Shown: in pieces, positions 1 to 9,361 of the stretch
How positions within the stretch are numbered: the stretch's first letter is position 1
How the letters are laid out: the number at the start of each line of letters is the position of its first letter
From: Aquimarina agarilytica ZC1
Lineage (GTDB): Bacteria > Bacteroidota > Bacteroidia > Flavobacteriales > Flavobacteriaceae
Assembly (NCBI RefSeq): GCF_000255455.1
Contig: NZ_JH621256.1
Location: 1 to 64,000, forward strand
Direction of reading: 5' to 3'
DNA: 64,000 nt
Notes under the pieces: generated by a model
The model's input: the letters and a program-made list of their open reading frames with translations, nothing else
Database searches by the model: none
What the model was told of the DNA's origin: nothing
Translations under genes and position numbers: made by a program

Positions 1-98
1 GTCACTAATTCTTTGTATTTTCATAATTAACGATAAATTGAACCCCGTTTTTAGCTCCTTAAAGCTGTTTTCTGGGTTTTTATTTACATTAATTTACG

Positions 99-128
99 AC
101 AAAACCCTCATATTTACAAGGGTTTTGT
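99..128. terminator. Perfect 10-bp hairpin, possible terminator
   Basis: ACAAAACCCT and AGGGTTTTGT form a perfect stem around a 10-nt loop. The hairpin lies downstream of the leftward O-methyltransferase gene, so it could end that transcript or one entering from the left edge. There is no clean T-run on either side, so termination is only a suggestion. Nothing else is recognisable in bases 1-218. Confidence 0.4.
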
Positions 129-218
129 GTATTCTGAATGTGCCTTTTTTGTTAAATTCAATAATCAATTATATTTCAAGATCAATACTAATTTAATGAG
201 ATCATTTTAGATAAAGAA

Positions 219-860
219 TTAATTTACCCTACTAATAGTTAATCCGTCTCTTATAGGCAGTAATACCGTTTCAATTCTGGTATCTTCAGCCAATAACTTA
301 TTATATTCAATCAAAGCTTTGGTAGATTCATCGTTAGGTTGTAATTCCTCAATCACTTTTCCACTCCATAATACATTATCGGATAAAATAATACCACCGG
401 GATTCATTTTGTCGATAATTATATTAAAATAGTTGACATAATTAGGTTTGTCTGCATCAATAAATACCAAATCGAATTTAGTGGTTAGCGTAGGGATGAT
501 TTCAATAGCATTTCCAATATGCTGTTTAATATTTCTCCCGTAAGGGGATTTATCAAAATAAGAGCGTTGAAAGTCTTCTAACTCTTCATTAATGTCAATA
601 GTGTGTAACATACCATCTTTTTTTAAGCCTTCGCAAAGGCATAAAGCAGAATAACCAGTATAGGTGCCTATTTCTAAAATAGAAGTTGGATGAACAAGTT
701 TAGAAAGCATACTTAAAATACGTCCTTGATAATGGCCGCTAAGCATACGTGGTTGCAATATTTTTTGATAAGTTTCACGGGTTAGCTGTTGCAGTAATAG
801 TGGTTCTTTTTCGGAATGAGCTACTACATAGTCATCAAGCGCGTCGGGTATAAAATGCAT
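219..860 (-). CDS. SAM-dependent O-methyltransferase (caffeoyl-CoA/catechol OMT-like)
   Basis: A 213-residue cytoplasmic class I methyltransferase of the Methyltransf_3 family, which moves a methyl group from S-adenosylmethionine to a hydroxyl, often of a catechol. Motif I for SAM binding, LEIGTYTGYSAL, is at residues 62-73. The metal/SAM motif FDLVFIDADKPN follows near 129-140, with LSDNVLWSGKV after it. Length is normal for the family. The ATG start is followed by a soluble N-terminus without a signal. A strong hairpin at 888-916 separates it from the upstream OmpA-like gene, so it is probably transcribed alone. The substrate cannot be told from sequence. Confidence 0.88.
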   Translation of the reverse strand: MHFIPDALDDYVVAHSEKEPLLLQQLTRETYQKILQPRMLSGHYQGRILSMLSKLVHPTSILEIGTYTGYSALCLCEGLKKDGMLHTIDINEELEDFQRSYFDKSPYGRNIKQHIGNAIEIIPTLTTKFDLVFIDADKPNYVNYFNIIIDKMNPGGIILSDNVLWSGKVIEELQPNDESTKALIEYNKLLAEDTRIETVLLPIRDGLTISRVN

Positions 861-887
861 ATCAAAACAATTTTGTACAAAAATACA

Positions 888-916
888 CTATGCGTTAGTG
901 AAAAGCTAACGCATAG
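888..916 (-). terminator. Rho-independent terminator of the OmpA-like gene
   Basis: An 11-bp perfect stem (CTATGCGTTAG / CTAACGCATAG) with a 7-nt loop lies just past the stop of the leftward OmpA-like gene. On the minus strand it is followed by a T-rich stretch. It separates that gene from the O-methyltransferase. Confidence 0.7.
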
Positions 917-944
917 TAATAATGCTTGTAATACAAGTTGTTTT

Positions 945-2144
945 TTATTGTTTTAAAAACTCAACTCTTCGGTTATTGGCTTTGTCTTCAATACTGGCAT
1001 TAGCATCCGTAAATAATAGTTCGGTTTCTCCTTTACCTGTACAAGTAATGCGATCTTTTTTTATGCCTTGCTCTACCAAAGCCTTTTTTACAGCTTCGGC
1101 ACGCTTTTGAGATAAGTTGAGATTTTTTGCATTATCACCATCGCTATCGGTATGTCCAATAATTTGAAAATTCCAATCTTTGTTTTCTTTCATAATAGCA
1201 GCTATTTTGTTTATAATACCCAGAGATTGTGATTCCACATCGGCTTCACCAGATTTAAAATGAATACCATTGGTAGTGTATTTTCCTTCCGAAATGATAC
1301 GTTTGTATAATTGTCCTCCACCATTAGCAATACGGATATTCCGTATGCCATATAAAGCTTTTCCTGGAAAAGAACTATTTTGCTTAATGTCCATTTGTAT
1401 GCCAAAGGTATTAGGCGTAAAATTTAGCCTAGGTAAATTAGCAATGCGCTTTTCATCATAATACATTTTAAATTTTCCTTTGTTATAGGACATGGCAATA
1501 TGGTGCCACGCTTTTAAACGCCCTAGACTCACATTTTCTAATTGAAAATCATAGCTCCCAACTTGTCCAGTAGTTTTATCGGATCTTAATGAAAAGTCAA
1601 TATTAGGATTGTTTAAAGAATTACTACTTAGTATGATGTCGTAATTAGTCCAGTTGTTATAATATGATTTAGACATTTCATCGACATAAATATCAAATTC
1701 AATAGTAAATTCATCCGATAAATATTTTTTATTGTTGAATAAAGGTAAAATGGTATTTTCATATTGGGCTGTACCAATAATAACTTTATCACCATCAAAG
1801 GTAGCTACCTCGGCGCCTCCTTGACGTAAATCCCAACGCGAAGGGAATTCACCAACTTCTTCGTATTTTAAATCATCGTAAAAAATAACATCCTCACCAG
1901 GGACAAATTTGTAATTTCTCCAAACTTCGACAGGAGAAGTATTTACACCGCCCGAATAATCTTCGTCTGATAAAACACCTCCAGCTTTGGATTGTTCTTT
2001 CTTACTTTTTTTATCTCGTTTTTTTGTAAGTAACTCTTCCGCTTTTTCTTCAGCACGTTTTTTTATTTTATCCCAAATTTGAGCATTGCTAGGTATAGTG
2101 TAAAATAATGATAGTGTGGTGAGTAGAGTGGCTATTTTTTTCAT
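945..2144 (-). CDS. Secreted OmpA-family protein with LamG-like domain
   Basis: A 399-residue envelope protein. An N-terminal signal peptide ends near NAQ (residue 22), followed by a strongly charged Lys/Glu-rich helical stretch (about 24-60). Residues about 85-280 look like a jelly-roll LamG/concanavalin-type domain (FTIEFDIYVDEM, LGRLKAWHHIAMSYN). The C-terminal ~105 residues are an OmpA peptidoglycan-binding domain with the GHTDSDGDNAKNLNLSQKRA signature. The expected role is non-covalent anchoring to peptidoglycan in the periplasm. The ligand of the jelly-roll is unknown. The OmpA part is certain; the LamG assignment is by pattern only. Confidence 0.85.
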   Translation of the reverse strand: MKKIATLLTTLSLFYTIPSNAQIWDKIKKRAEEKAEELLTKKRDKKSKKEQSKAGGVLSDEDYSGGVNTSPVEVWRNYKFVPGEDVIFYDDLKYEEVGEFPSRWDLRQGGAEVATFDGDKVIIGTAQYENTILPLFNNKKYLSDEFTIEFDIYVDEMSKSYYNNWTNYDIILSSNSLNNPNIDFSLRSDKTTGQVGSYDFQLENVSLGRLKAWHHIAMSYNKGKFKMYYDEKRIANLPRLNFTPNTFGIQMDIKQNSSFPGKALYGIRNIRIANGGGQLYKRIISEGKYTTNGIHFKSGEADVESQSLGIINKIAAIMKENKDWNFQIIGHTDSDGDNAKNLNLSQKRAEAVKKALVEQGIKKDRITCTGKGETELLFTDANASIEDKANNRRVEFLKQ

Positions 2145-2294
2145 GAGTTAATTAGTTGGTTATTTTCTAAATTTACATTTTTTTTAGGAATTGTAAGAAA
2201 GTCTTTCTTTGAAGTGCTTTAAAATTAGTTAAGAAACATTTTTTTTAAGAAATAGGTGGTATTCAAATAAACATTTACCTTGTAGGGGTAAAAA

Positions 2295-3581
2295 ATGTTG
2301 TGTATGAGATTCGAAAATTCACTTGAATTTGCTAAAGTTTTAGATAAAAAAGACCCTCTAAATCAATATCGTGATCAGTTTCATTTTCCAAAACACAAAG
2401 GGAAAGATGTGATTTATTTTACGGGAAACTCCTTAGGCTTGCAACCCAAATTAGCGCGAACTTACATTGAAGAAATTTTAAAAGATTGGGAAACCTTGGG
2501 CGTGGAAGGGCATTTTGAAGCCGAAAAGCCTTGGTGGGATTATCACGAACGATTTGGCAAACAATTATCAAAAGTGGTAGGTGCTTTGCCCGAAGAGGTC
2601 ACGGTAATGAATACACTTACCGTGAATTTACACTTGCTTATGGTTTCTTTTTATAGGCCAACGGCAAAACGTTTTAAAATTATATGCGAAGAAAAAGCAT
2701 TTCCAAGTGATCAATATATGATTGCAAGTCAGGTTCGATTTCATGGGTATGACCCTAAAGAAGCTATTGTAACTTTAAAAAAACGTACTGGAGAGCATAA
2801 TTTTAGAACCGAAGATGTTCTTAAAACTATTGTCGAAGTTGGTAATGAATGTGCTTTAGTATTAATAGGTGGAGTAAATTATTATACAGGACAGGTATTT
2901 GATATGGAAACCATTACAAAAGCAGCAAAAGATCAAGGCGCTTTTGTTGGTTGGGATTTAGCGCATGCAGCGGGTAATGTGGACTTACAATTACATGATT
3001 GGGATGTTGATTTTGCGGCATGGTGTAGTTATAAATACATGAATAGTGGTCCGGGGAGTGCTTCGGGATGTTTTGTGCACAAAAAGCATCATGGGTTAAC
3101 GGATATTCCTAGGTTCGAAGGTTGGTGGGGACATCACAAAAAAGAGCGTTTTTTAATGGCGCCAGAATTTGTGCCTGAACCCGATGTTAATGCTTGGCAA
3201 ATTAGTAATGCTCCTGTATTAAGTATGGCACCCTATTTAGCATCCTTACAATTATTTGATGCCGTAGGTATGGAAGCAATTATTACTAAACGAGATTTAA
3301 TTGTGAGGTATTTGGAATTTATTTTGAATTCCGTATCCGACAAAATAGGGGCAAGTTTCGAGATTATTACACCTTCAAACCCAGAAGAACGCGGTACACA
3401 ATTATCGGTATTTTTGCATGGTTATGGAAAAAAAGTATTTCATTATTTAATGGAAAATGGGGTATTTGTTGATTGGCGAGAACCTAATGTAATACGTTTG
3501 GCTCCAGCTCCTTTATATTGTTCTTATACAGATATGTTTAATTTTGGATTAATTTTGGAGCAGGCAATTGTTTCGCAATAG
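2295..3581 (+). CDS. kynU: Kynureninase
   Basis: A 428-residue PLP enzyme that hydrolyses L-kynurenine (or 3-hydroxykynurenine) to anthranilate (or 3-hydroxyanthranilate) and alanine in tryptophan breakdown. Visible fold-type I landmarks are the PLP aspartate region GWDLAHAAGN and the Schiff-base lysine in CSYKYMNSGPGSASG. The family-typical RFEGWWGHHKKERF and WREPNVIRLAPAPLY are present too. Length matches the family. Two in-frame ATGs (codons 1 and 4) are both plausible starts; codon 4 (2304) gives MRFENSLEFA. No other kyn genes are adjacent, and the next gene starts 28 bp later. Confidence 0.95.
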   Translation: MLCMRFENSLEFAKVLDKKDPLNQYRDQFHFPKHKGKDVIYFTGNSLGLQPKLARTYIEEILKDWETLGVEGHFEAEKPWWDYHERFGKQLSKVVGALPEEVTVMNTLTVNLHLLMVSFYRPTAKRFKIICEEKAFPSDQYMIASQVRFHGYDPKEAIVTLKKRTGEHNFRTEDVLKTIVEVGNECALVLIGGVNYYTGQVFDMETITKAAKDQGAFVGWDLAHAAGNVDLQLHDWDVDFAAWCSYKYMNSGPGSASGCFVHKKHHGLTDIPRFEGWWGHHKKERFLMAPEFVPEPDVNAWQISNAPVLSMAPYLASLQLFDAVGMEAIITKRDLIVRYLEFILNSVSDKIGASFEIITPSNPEERGTQLSVFLHGYGKKVFHYLMENGVFVDWREPNVIRLAPAPLYCSYTDMFNFGLILEQAIVSQ

Positions 3582-3608
3582 TTTTATTAATTTTCAGTTT
3601 TTTAAAGT

Positions 3609-5006
3609 ATGATGTACCCCAATAGAAATACCCTATTTTTAGCATTGATCTCATTAGTAATGTTATCCTGTTCGGATAAAGAAAATGATGCAGATGTTAT
3701 TCCTAGCATTATTCAAGCGGACCCGGATAATCCAAACTCTGTAGTAGGACCCATGGCAGCCATTGAAAATTTACCTTATACTCAAATAGCGGATAAATCA
3801 TATACTATTGATGTTTCTGAGTGGGATATTCCTACTAATAGAACCGAACCAGTAAAAACAACAGATAATTTACAAGCAGCCATTGACTGGGCTTCCAAAG
3901 AAGGTTTTGGAAAAATCTTCCTTCCAAAAGGGCATTATTTGTTGGGTAAAGAAGGGAATGATATTTATCAGGCAGGTATTGTGTTAAAAAGCAATATGGC
4001 ACTGTTACTAGATAAAGAAGCCGTAATTGAAATGGCTAAAAATGATAAATGGAATTATTGCGCTATTTCCATTAATAACGAAAAAAATGTAGTAGTTTCT
4101 GGAGGAACCATTATAGGAGATCGTGATAATCATATATACACGCCTCGTAAAAGTGATGGTAGTGTGGTGCATGATGAAGGGCATTTGATTTGTATAAATG
4201 GTGAAAGTCAATTTGTAACTATTGAAAATACAGTGTTGGCAAAAGCCAATGGGGATGGTATTTTAATGGTAGGAAGTAAAAAAGGAAGTGCAGCACAAAA
4301 ATTGAAAAATATAGTTGTTAGGAATAATAATTTTTCAGAAAATAGAAGACAAGGGATCTCTTTGGTAGGCAGTTCGGATGTGCTTATCGAAAATAACGAA
4401 ATTCATCATACTAAAGGAACTTCTCCACAATTTGGAATTGATTTGGAAGGTGCTGGTAGGTTAAATCAGCATATTACTATACGTAGTAATTATTTTCATC
4501 ATAATACCGGAGGAGATATTGTAAATACCGATGGGAAAAATGTATTAGTGGAAGCTAATGTGTTACACCAAGGCGAAGGTAGTAAGTATATTGACGGCCC
4601 TATAGTGTATTGGAAAAATGCGGATTGGACTATTAAAAATAATGATATTACATTGCTAACGCCTACTGTGAACAATTGGAATGGAATTATTATGTATTCA
4701 AACGATAATCCTAAAAAGAATCCTGCAACAACTTATATAACTAATAATACATGTAATAACTGTGGGTTTTATATGTATAAAGGAGCTGATTTAGAAATAA
4801 AGGATAATGTTTTTAATAAAGGTCACTTGGCTTTTTGGCAAATGGAAAATTTAACCCTAGAAAATAATAAGGTCAATCACCCACAAAAATGTTGGGCATA
4901 TCGTTTTTTAGAAGTCAGCGGATTTGCAAAAGGGAATACCTATAATGGAGAAGCTTTTGATATACCATTAACTGATGATCCATGGAATGGATGTTGGATT
5001 AAATAA
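3609..5006 (+). CDS. Lipoprotein with right-handed parallel beta-helix
   Basis: 465 residues. A lipoprotein signal peptide with lipobox VMLSC (Cys near residue 21) is followed by a short Asp/Asn-rich linker. A pectate-lyase-3-like opening comes next (DNLQAAIDWASKEGFGKIFLPKG), then repeated beta-helix coils such as VVSGGTIIGDRDNH, IVVRNNNFSENRRQGISLVG and VLIENNEIHHTKGT. These folds usually bind or cleave polysaccharide at the cell surface. It may share a transcript with kynU (28-bp gap), but no functional link is evident. Catalytic residues cannot be assigned, so the substrate is unknown. Confidence 0.8.
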   Translation: MMYPNRNTLFLALISLVMLSCSDKENDADVIPSIIQADPDNPNSVVGPMAAIENLPYTQIADKSYTIDVSEWDIPTNRTEPVKTTDNLQAAIDWASKEGFGKIFLPKGHYLLGKEGNDIYQAGIVLKSNMALLLDKEAVIEMAKNDKWNYCAISINNEKNVVVSGGTIIGDRDNHIYTPRKSDGSVVHDEGHLICINGESQFVTIENTVLAKANGDGILMVGSKKGSAAQKLKNIVVRNNNFSENRRQGISLVGSSDVLIENNEIHHTKGTSPQFGIDLEGAGRLNQHITIRSNYFHHNTGGDIVNTDGKNVLVEANVLHQGEGSKYIDGPIVYWKNADWTIKNNDITLLTPTVNNWNGIIMYSNDNPKKNPATTYITNNTCNNCGFYMYKGADLEIKDNVFNKGHLAFWQMENLTLENNKVNHPQKCWAYRFLEVSGFAKGNTYNGEAFDIPLTDDPWNGCWIK

Positions 5007-5109
5007 GAATTAATAATTATTTATAAGATTAAATGTACTTTTTATTAAATAACTAGTTTCTTTGTAAGAATTCATGTAAAATTAGTGAGTTTGATTAATA
5101 ATGTGACTA

Positions 5110-5194
5110 CTTTTCGTACGCTCAAACTCATATTATGTATTAGAACTTTGATACGGAATAGATTTTTTAATGCATAATTCGGGTTAAAGGCACT
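5110..5194 (+). repeat. Internally shortened copy of the AACCCGAAT-ended MITE-like repeat
   Basis: The sequence runs from TATGTATTAGAACTTTGATAC through GGAATAGATTTTTTAATG to ATAATTCGGGTT. It matches both ends of the larger copies at 37438-37606 and 60670-60840 but lacks the ~100-bp middle. It lies in the 203-bp gap before the first SMP-30 gene. Confidence 0.6.
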
Positions 5195-5209
5195 AATCAA
5201 ATACTATTT

Positions 5210-7315
5210 ATGAATTATATAAAGTTTATGAAAATGAATGCGCTTGCATTATTTTCAATAAGTACTTACGCTCAAACACCCATAAAATTAAGTAACGATC
5301 AATTTAAATTTGTCGAAGGTCCGGTTTGGAATGGTAGCGATATTATCTACTTTTCGGATATACCAGACAATAAAATTGTTTCTTATAATATTGTAACAAA
5401 AACCTTTTCAGATGCTATTTTAAATGCAAACCGTCCAAATGGTTTAATGTTCACTAAGGATTATGATTTATTAGTTTGCGAAGGATCTTCGGGTAAAATA
5501 ACGCGCAGAAGTGTTGATGGAACTATACTAGAAACTGTAGCAGCTACTTTTAACGGAGTACGTTTAAATGATCCTAATGATTTATGTATAGATAAAAAAG
5601 GAGGAATCTATTTTACCGATCCTAATTTTGTGTTTACACATCAACCCGAAAATAGATTATATTATAGGGATGCTTCTGGAAATGTAACGTCACAAGATGC
5701 TTTTGGAAGAGGTAAACCTAATGGAGTAATTATTTCTCCAGATGGGAAACACTTATATTTGGATAATTCCGAAAGTACAGCTGTATATCGTTATGATATA
5801 GATACTGCTACTGGGAATTTATCAAACCGAATTCAGTATGGAACTTTGGCGGGAGCAAATGATTCTGGAGCAGATGGTATGGCTGTGGATACAGACGGGA
5901 GACTATATGTAACTTCTCGTTCAACGGTTCAGGTTTTTGATGGTTCACAATTGACGGCTATAAGGACGATCAATTTTCCCGAAAAGGCAACCAATTGTAC
6001 TTTTGGAGGGATAAATAAAGATATTTTATTTGTTACTGCTGGTAAAAACTTATATGAAGTTTCAGGACTTGGAGTAATAGGGGTACAACATCCATTCGAT
6101 TTAACAGAAAATACGGAGGAACCTGTTATAATTGACCCTGTGGATCCTATTGATACGATTCCAGATATAGTTCCACCAAATGATGATACTTATGTAATAC
6201 AAGCAGAAGATTTTAAAACTACTGGCGGAACTTTTGGAGGTTTTGAAACATATACTGCTAATGGAATAACAGCTATAAATTTTAACCAAACAGGTGATTG
6301 GGGAGAGTATGAAGTTGATGTAGCTTCTGATGGAGTTTACGAAGTGGGTTATGCAACCGCAACTCCAGTTAATGATACTGCTATTGAGTTGCAAGTAGGA
6401 AATCAAACCATAAAAGATAATGTGCCTAATAATGGTGATTGGAATGTGTTTCAGGAATTAAAAGCCACTAAAACTATTGAGTTGCGAAGTGGTTTACAGC
6501 GTATTCGTGTATTAGGGGCAGGGAATAATTCTGGTAAATGGGAATGGAATATGGATTTTTTTACGTTTACTAAAGTAGATGAGATTACAAAAGTAGTAGC
6601 ACCTGTACAACCAGTAGATCAGATTATACCAGTATCAAATATAGAAATTGTAGTTGAGGCCGAATCATTTACGCAAACTAATGGAGCTTTTAATGGTGTG
6701 CAGACTTATATTATAAATGGAGTAACAGCGACTAATTTTAATCAAACAGGCGATTTTGTAGAGTATACAGTAACTATTCCCGATACAGGTAATTATTACA
6801 TAACATATCATATTTCTACACCAGTAGATGATACAGCTGTAGAATTTTTAGTGGATGGAATTTCTCAATTAAAAAGTAAGGTGCCTAATAATGGGAGTTG
6901 GGATAACTTTACAGCACTAACAACCAGTCAACCTGTCAATTTAACCAAGGGAGAGCATACTATTCGATTGGTAGGAGTAGGGACTAATCCGGGGAAATGG
7001 GAATGGAATTTAGATCGTTTTGTGATTTCAAATACACAAGCTGGAAATAAAGTACTTATTAGCACTAATGATGATACTATTTTTGTAGCTCCAAATCCTG
7101 TACAAGATTCATTTAATATCTTAGGTTTATTGCCCAATGCTATATATACATTTGAAATCAATGACTTTTTAGGAAAAACTTTAATAGCAGGAAAAGTAAA
7201 TAGTGACGAAAATTCTATTCTAGATTTAGAGGTATTAAGCGCGGGAATTTATTTTTTACAAATTCATGATATGGAAGGATTAATGAATAAGACTATTAAA
7301 ATAAATAAGGAGTAA
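5210..7315 (+). CDS. Secreted SMP-30/gluconolactonase with two CBM6-like modules and T9SS signal
   Basis: 701 residues. A signal peptide ending near TYAQ precedes a six-bladed SMP-30/gluconolactonase/LRE-like propeller (about 25-300) with FVEGPVWNG, NGVRLNDPNDLCIDKKGGIYFTDP and GADGMAVDTDG type motifs. This family includes lactonases that open sugar lactones. Two CBM6-like beta-sandwich modules follow (about 330-455 and 480-620), each with NFNQTGD near its start and WEWN near its end. A T9SS type A sorting domain closes the protein (from APNPVQDSF). It should be exported to the surface or medium. The paralogue at 8083 has the same propeller without CBMs. A strong terminator follows at 7347. 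Confidence 0.88.
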   Translation: MNYIKFMKMNALALFSISTYAQTPIKLSNDQFKFVEGPVWNGSDIIYFSDIPDNKIVSYNIVTKTFSDAILNANRPNGLMFTKDYDLLVCEGSSGKITRRSVDGTILETVAATFNGVRLNDPNDLCIDKKGGIYFTDPNFVFTHQPENRLYYRDASGNVTSQDAFGRGKPNGVIISPDGKHLYLDNSESTAVYRYDIDTATGNLSNRIQYGTLAGANDSGADGMAVDTDGRLYVTSRSTVQVFDGSQLTAIRTINFPEKATNCTFGGINKDILFVTAGKNLYEVSGLGVIGVQHPFDLTENTEEPVIIDPVDPIDTIPDIVPPNDDTYVIQAEDFKTTGGTFGGFETYTANGITAINFNQTGDWGEYEVDVASDGVYEVGYATATPVNDTAIELQVGNQTIKDNVPNNGDWNVFQELKATKTIELRSGLQRIRVLGAGNNSGKWEWNMDFFTFTKVDEITKVVAPVQPVDQIIPVSNIEIVVEAESFTQTNGAFNGVQTYIINGVTATNFNQTGDFVEYTVTIPDTGNYYITYHISTPVDDTAVEFLVDGISQLKSKVPNNGSWDNFTALTTSQPVNLTKGEHTIRLVGVGTNPGKWEWNLDRFVISNTQAGNKVLISTNDDTIFVAPNPVQDSFNILGLLPNAIYTFEINDFLGKTLIAGKVNSDENSILDLEVLSAGIYFLQIHDMEGLMNKTIKINKE

Positions 7316-7346
7316 GAGATAATATAAAGCTCATTCAAACATTAAG

Positions 7347-7384
7347 CCTCAACATCAAATAAAGTAGATGTTGAGGTTTTTTTG
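7347..7384 (+). terminator. Rho-independent terminator
   Basis: CCTCAACATC / GATGTTGAGG stem (10 bp, perfect) with a 10-nt loop, followed directly by TTTTTTTT. It ends the SMP-30/CBM6 transcript. Confidence 0.9.
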
Positions 7385-7394
7385 TGTATAAATT

Positions 7395-7556
7395 ATACGA
7401 TTTGCTGATAATAATTTCGTATAAATATGCTGAATTATTTTTTGTTAGTCTAAGGCAAAAAAATCAAGCATAGCCTTAGTTACGATTGCTTTTTTTAACG
7501 CCAGAATAGTGAAAAAGAAACAGCATATATGCGAAATTTTTGTTAGTAAATCGTAT
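7395..7556. repeat. MITE-like element with ~37-bp terminal inverted repeats
   Basis: The left end (7395-7432, ATACGATTTGCTGATAATAA...) and the reverse complement of the right end (7521-7556, ATACGATTTACTAACAAAAA...) align over about 37 bases at roughly three quarters identity. Between them is an inner hairpin, CTAAGGC...GCCTTAG. There is no ORF. A single end-like copy lies at 46809-46838. It behaves like a non-autonomous inverted-repeat element; mobility is inferred only from the structure and the second partial copy. Confidence 0.6.
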
Positions 7557-8082
7557 TATAATATGAACAAGTAAATGAATTATCTCATTTAGATTACTTG
7601 AGTAGCAGCATCTCAAAAATGATAAATGGGCCTATATGTTCATAAAATTAGAAAACCCCAATTTTCAGGGGTTAAAACGTGTAAGTAATTTCCTAGTTTA
7701 GCAAAATGAAAATTGAAAATAAAAATCTATTATTTGATATATACCAATTCTGAAATAGTAGAAAAGACTTATTATTTTAACGATCATATTATTTCAGAAT
7801 TGGTATTATTAGCCATAAATGAGACTTTTTTATTTATCACGAATAATTAGAGAAATCCCCTTTAGTTACAAAATTGGCTTTTTATCAATAAATTCGGTAG
7901 TTCAGCACTATTTTAGTATAATGATGAAATTGAGTTTGTCCCATGAATAAGTACATGTGTCGACAATAATTATCATTATTAGTAGTAACTCAACATATCT
8001 GTAAGATTTTTAGTTTCAGGATTTTTATAATGACATTATAAATATATTTTGCAATTAGATAAAAGAACTAAACTAAATAACT
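7557..8082. other. Gene-free intergenic stretch between the two SMP-30 genes
   Basis: Besides the inverted-repeat element to its left, this AT-rich stretch holds a small hairpin (AACCCC at 7654-7659 with GGGGTT at 7668-7673) and the 66-bp hairpin at 7741-7806. I see no ORF or RNA gene. The promoter of the second SMP-30 gene must lie in its last ~150 bases, but no clean TAnnTTTG box was found. Confidence 0.6.
7741..7806. repeat. 66-bp inverted-repeat hairpin element
   Basis: ATACCAATTCTGAAATA (7741-7757) is perfectly inverted as TATTTCAGAATTGGTAT (7790-7806) around a 32-nt AT-rich middle. Short sequences resembling one end (TACCAAT, AATTGGTAT) recur near 13711 and 55835, so this may be one member of a dispersed family. 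Confidence 0.65.
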
Positions 8083-9303
8083 ATGATATATCGTAATCTA
8101 CTTAAAATTTCATTGCTAGCTCTAGCAAGTTTTGGTATAAACGCGCAAACAGTTGAAAAACTGAGTACTAACCAATTTGGATTTGTTGAAGGACCCGTTT
8201 GGAATGGAACAGATATTATATACTTTACCGACATACCAGCTAAAAAAGTAATGTCATACACATTAAGTACCAACTCTTTTACAGAAGCTTTTGCAAATTC
8301 TAATGGAGCTAATGGTTTAATGTTTAACAAGGACTTTGATTTAATTTCATGTGAAACCTCATCTGGACAAGTTACCAGACGAAATGTGAGTGGGGAAATA
8401 TTAGAAGTATTGACATCAGAATATAATGGAGTGCGTTATAATGAGCCTAATGATTTATGTATTGATAAAAAAGGGGGCATTTATTTTACGGATCCAAACT
8501 TTCAGAATACAAGTCAAGAAGCAAATAGATTGTACTATCGAAATAGTGCAGGAGAAGTGTCTATACAAGAAACTTTTGCGGCTAATGATACAAGTAATCC
8601 TGCCAATAGAGATAAACCTAATGGAGTTATCATCTCGCCAGATGGGTTAACATTATATGTAGATAATACATTTAGCAAAAATGTGTATAAATATGACATT
8701 GATCAGACAACTGGAGCGTTAAGTAATAAAACCCTTTTTGGTGAATTGCCGGATAATTCAGCAAATACAGGTGCCGATGGTATGGCTGTTGATACTGATG
8801 GGAAGTTATATGTTACCGCTAAAGCTGCTATTTATGTATATGATGGTTCTCAATTAGCTCCTATAAATACGATCACCGGTTTTAGTGAAAGTGTAACTAA
8901 TTGTACTTTTGGAGGAGCGGCTAAAGATATTCTTTTTGCAACTGGGGGTAATAACTTATACAGAATTACTGGTTTAGGTGTCACTGGAGTACAACATCCT
9001 TTTGATTTGCCTGAAGCTGGAACATTAAGTGTTAATGAGGTTGAGGAATTAGAAACTATTGATGCTATTTACCCAATGCCAGTTGTTAATGATGATTTTA
9101 CAGTGAAATTAACGAATAGTATCAATGTAGAAGAAGTTACTTTGTATTCTTTTACTGGGACTGAATTTCCAATTTTAGGATTTAATGTAATTAGTGGAAA
9201 AGAACTGAATGTAAGTTTAAATGAAGCACTTGTAAAAGGAACATATCTTCTTAATATTGGGACAACAAATGGAGTAATGAGTAAAAAGATTATGATTAAA
9301 TAA
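8083..9303 (+). CDS. Secreted SMP-30/gluconolactonase-like protein with T9SS signal
   Basis: 406 residues. The signal peptide ends near GINAQ. The SMP-30 propeller (about 22-310) has the same landmarks as the protein at 5210: FVEGPVWNGTDIIYFTDIP, NEPNDLCIDKKGGIYFTDP, GADGMAVDTDGKLYV and GVTGVQHPFDLPE. A short C-terminal T9SS type A domain (from IYPMPVVNDDF) ends in KKIMIK. It lacks CBM6 modules. The high similarity and tandem position indicate duplication, with either gain of CBMs upstream or loss here. Probable secreted lactonase-type hydrolase; substrate unknown. A terminator follows at 9329. Confidence 0.88.
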   Translation: MIYRNLLKISLLALASFGINAQTVEKLSTNQFGFVEGPVWNGTDIIYFTDIPAKKVMSYTLSTNSFTEAFANSNGANGLMFNKDFDLISCETSSGQVTRRNVSGEILEVLTSEYNGVRYNEPNDLCIDKKGGIYFTDPNFQNTSQEANRLYYRNSAGEVSIQETFAANDTSNPANRDKPNGVIISPDGLTLYVDNTFSKNVYKYDIDQTTGALSNKTLFGELPDNSANTGADGMAVDTDGKLYVTAKAAIYVYDGSQLAPINTITGFSESVTNCTFGGAAKDILFATGGNNLYRITGLGVTGVQHPFDLPEAGTLSVNEVEELETIDAIYPMPVVNDDFTVKLTNSINVEEVTLYSFTGTEFPILGFNVISGKELNVSLNEALVKGTYLLNIGTTNGVMSKKIMIK

Positions 9304-9328
9304 TCTCTTTAATATCATAAACTATTAT

Positions 9329-9361
9329 AAAGCCTACTTTTGTTGCAAAAAAGTAGGCTTT
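9329..9361 (+). terminator. Rho-independent terminator
   Basis: AAAGCCTACTTTT and AAAAGTAGGCTTT pair around a short loop 26 bp after the second SMP-30 gene, with a moderate T-rich tail. Confidence 0.75.
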
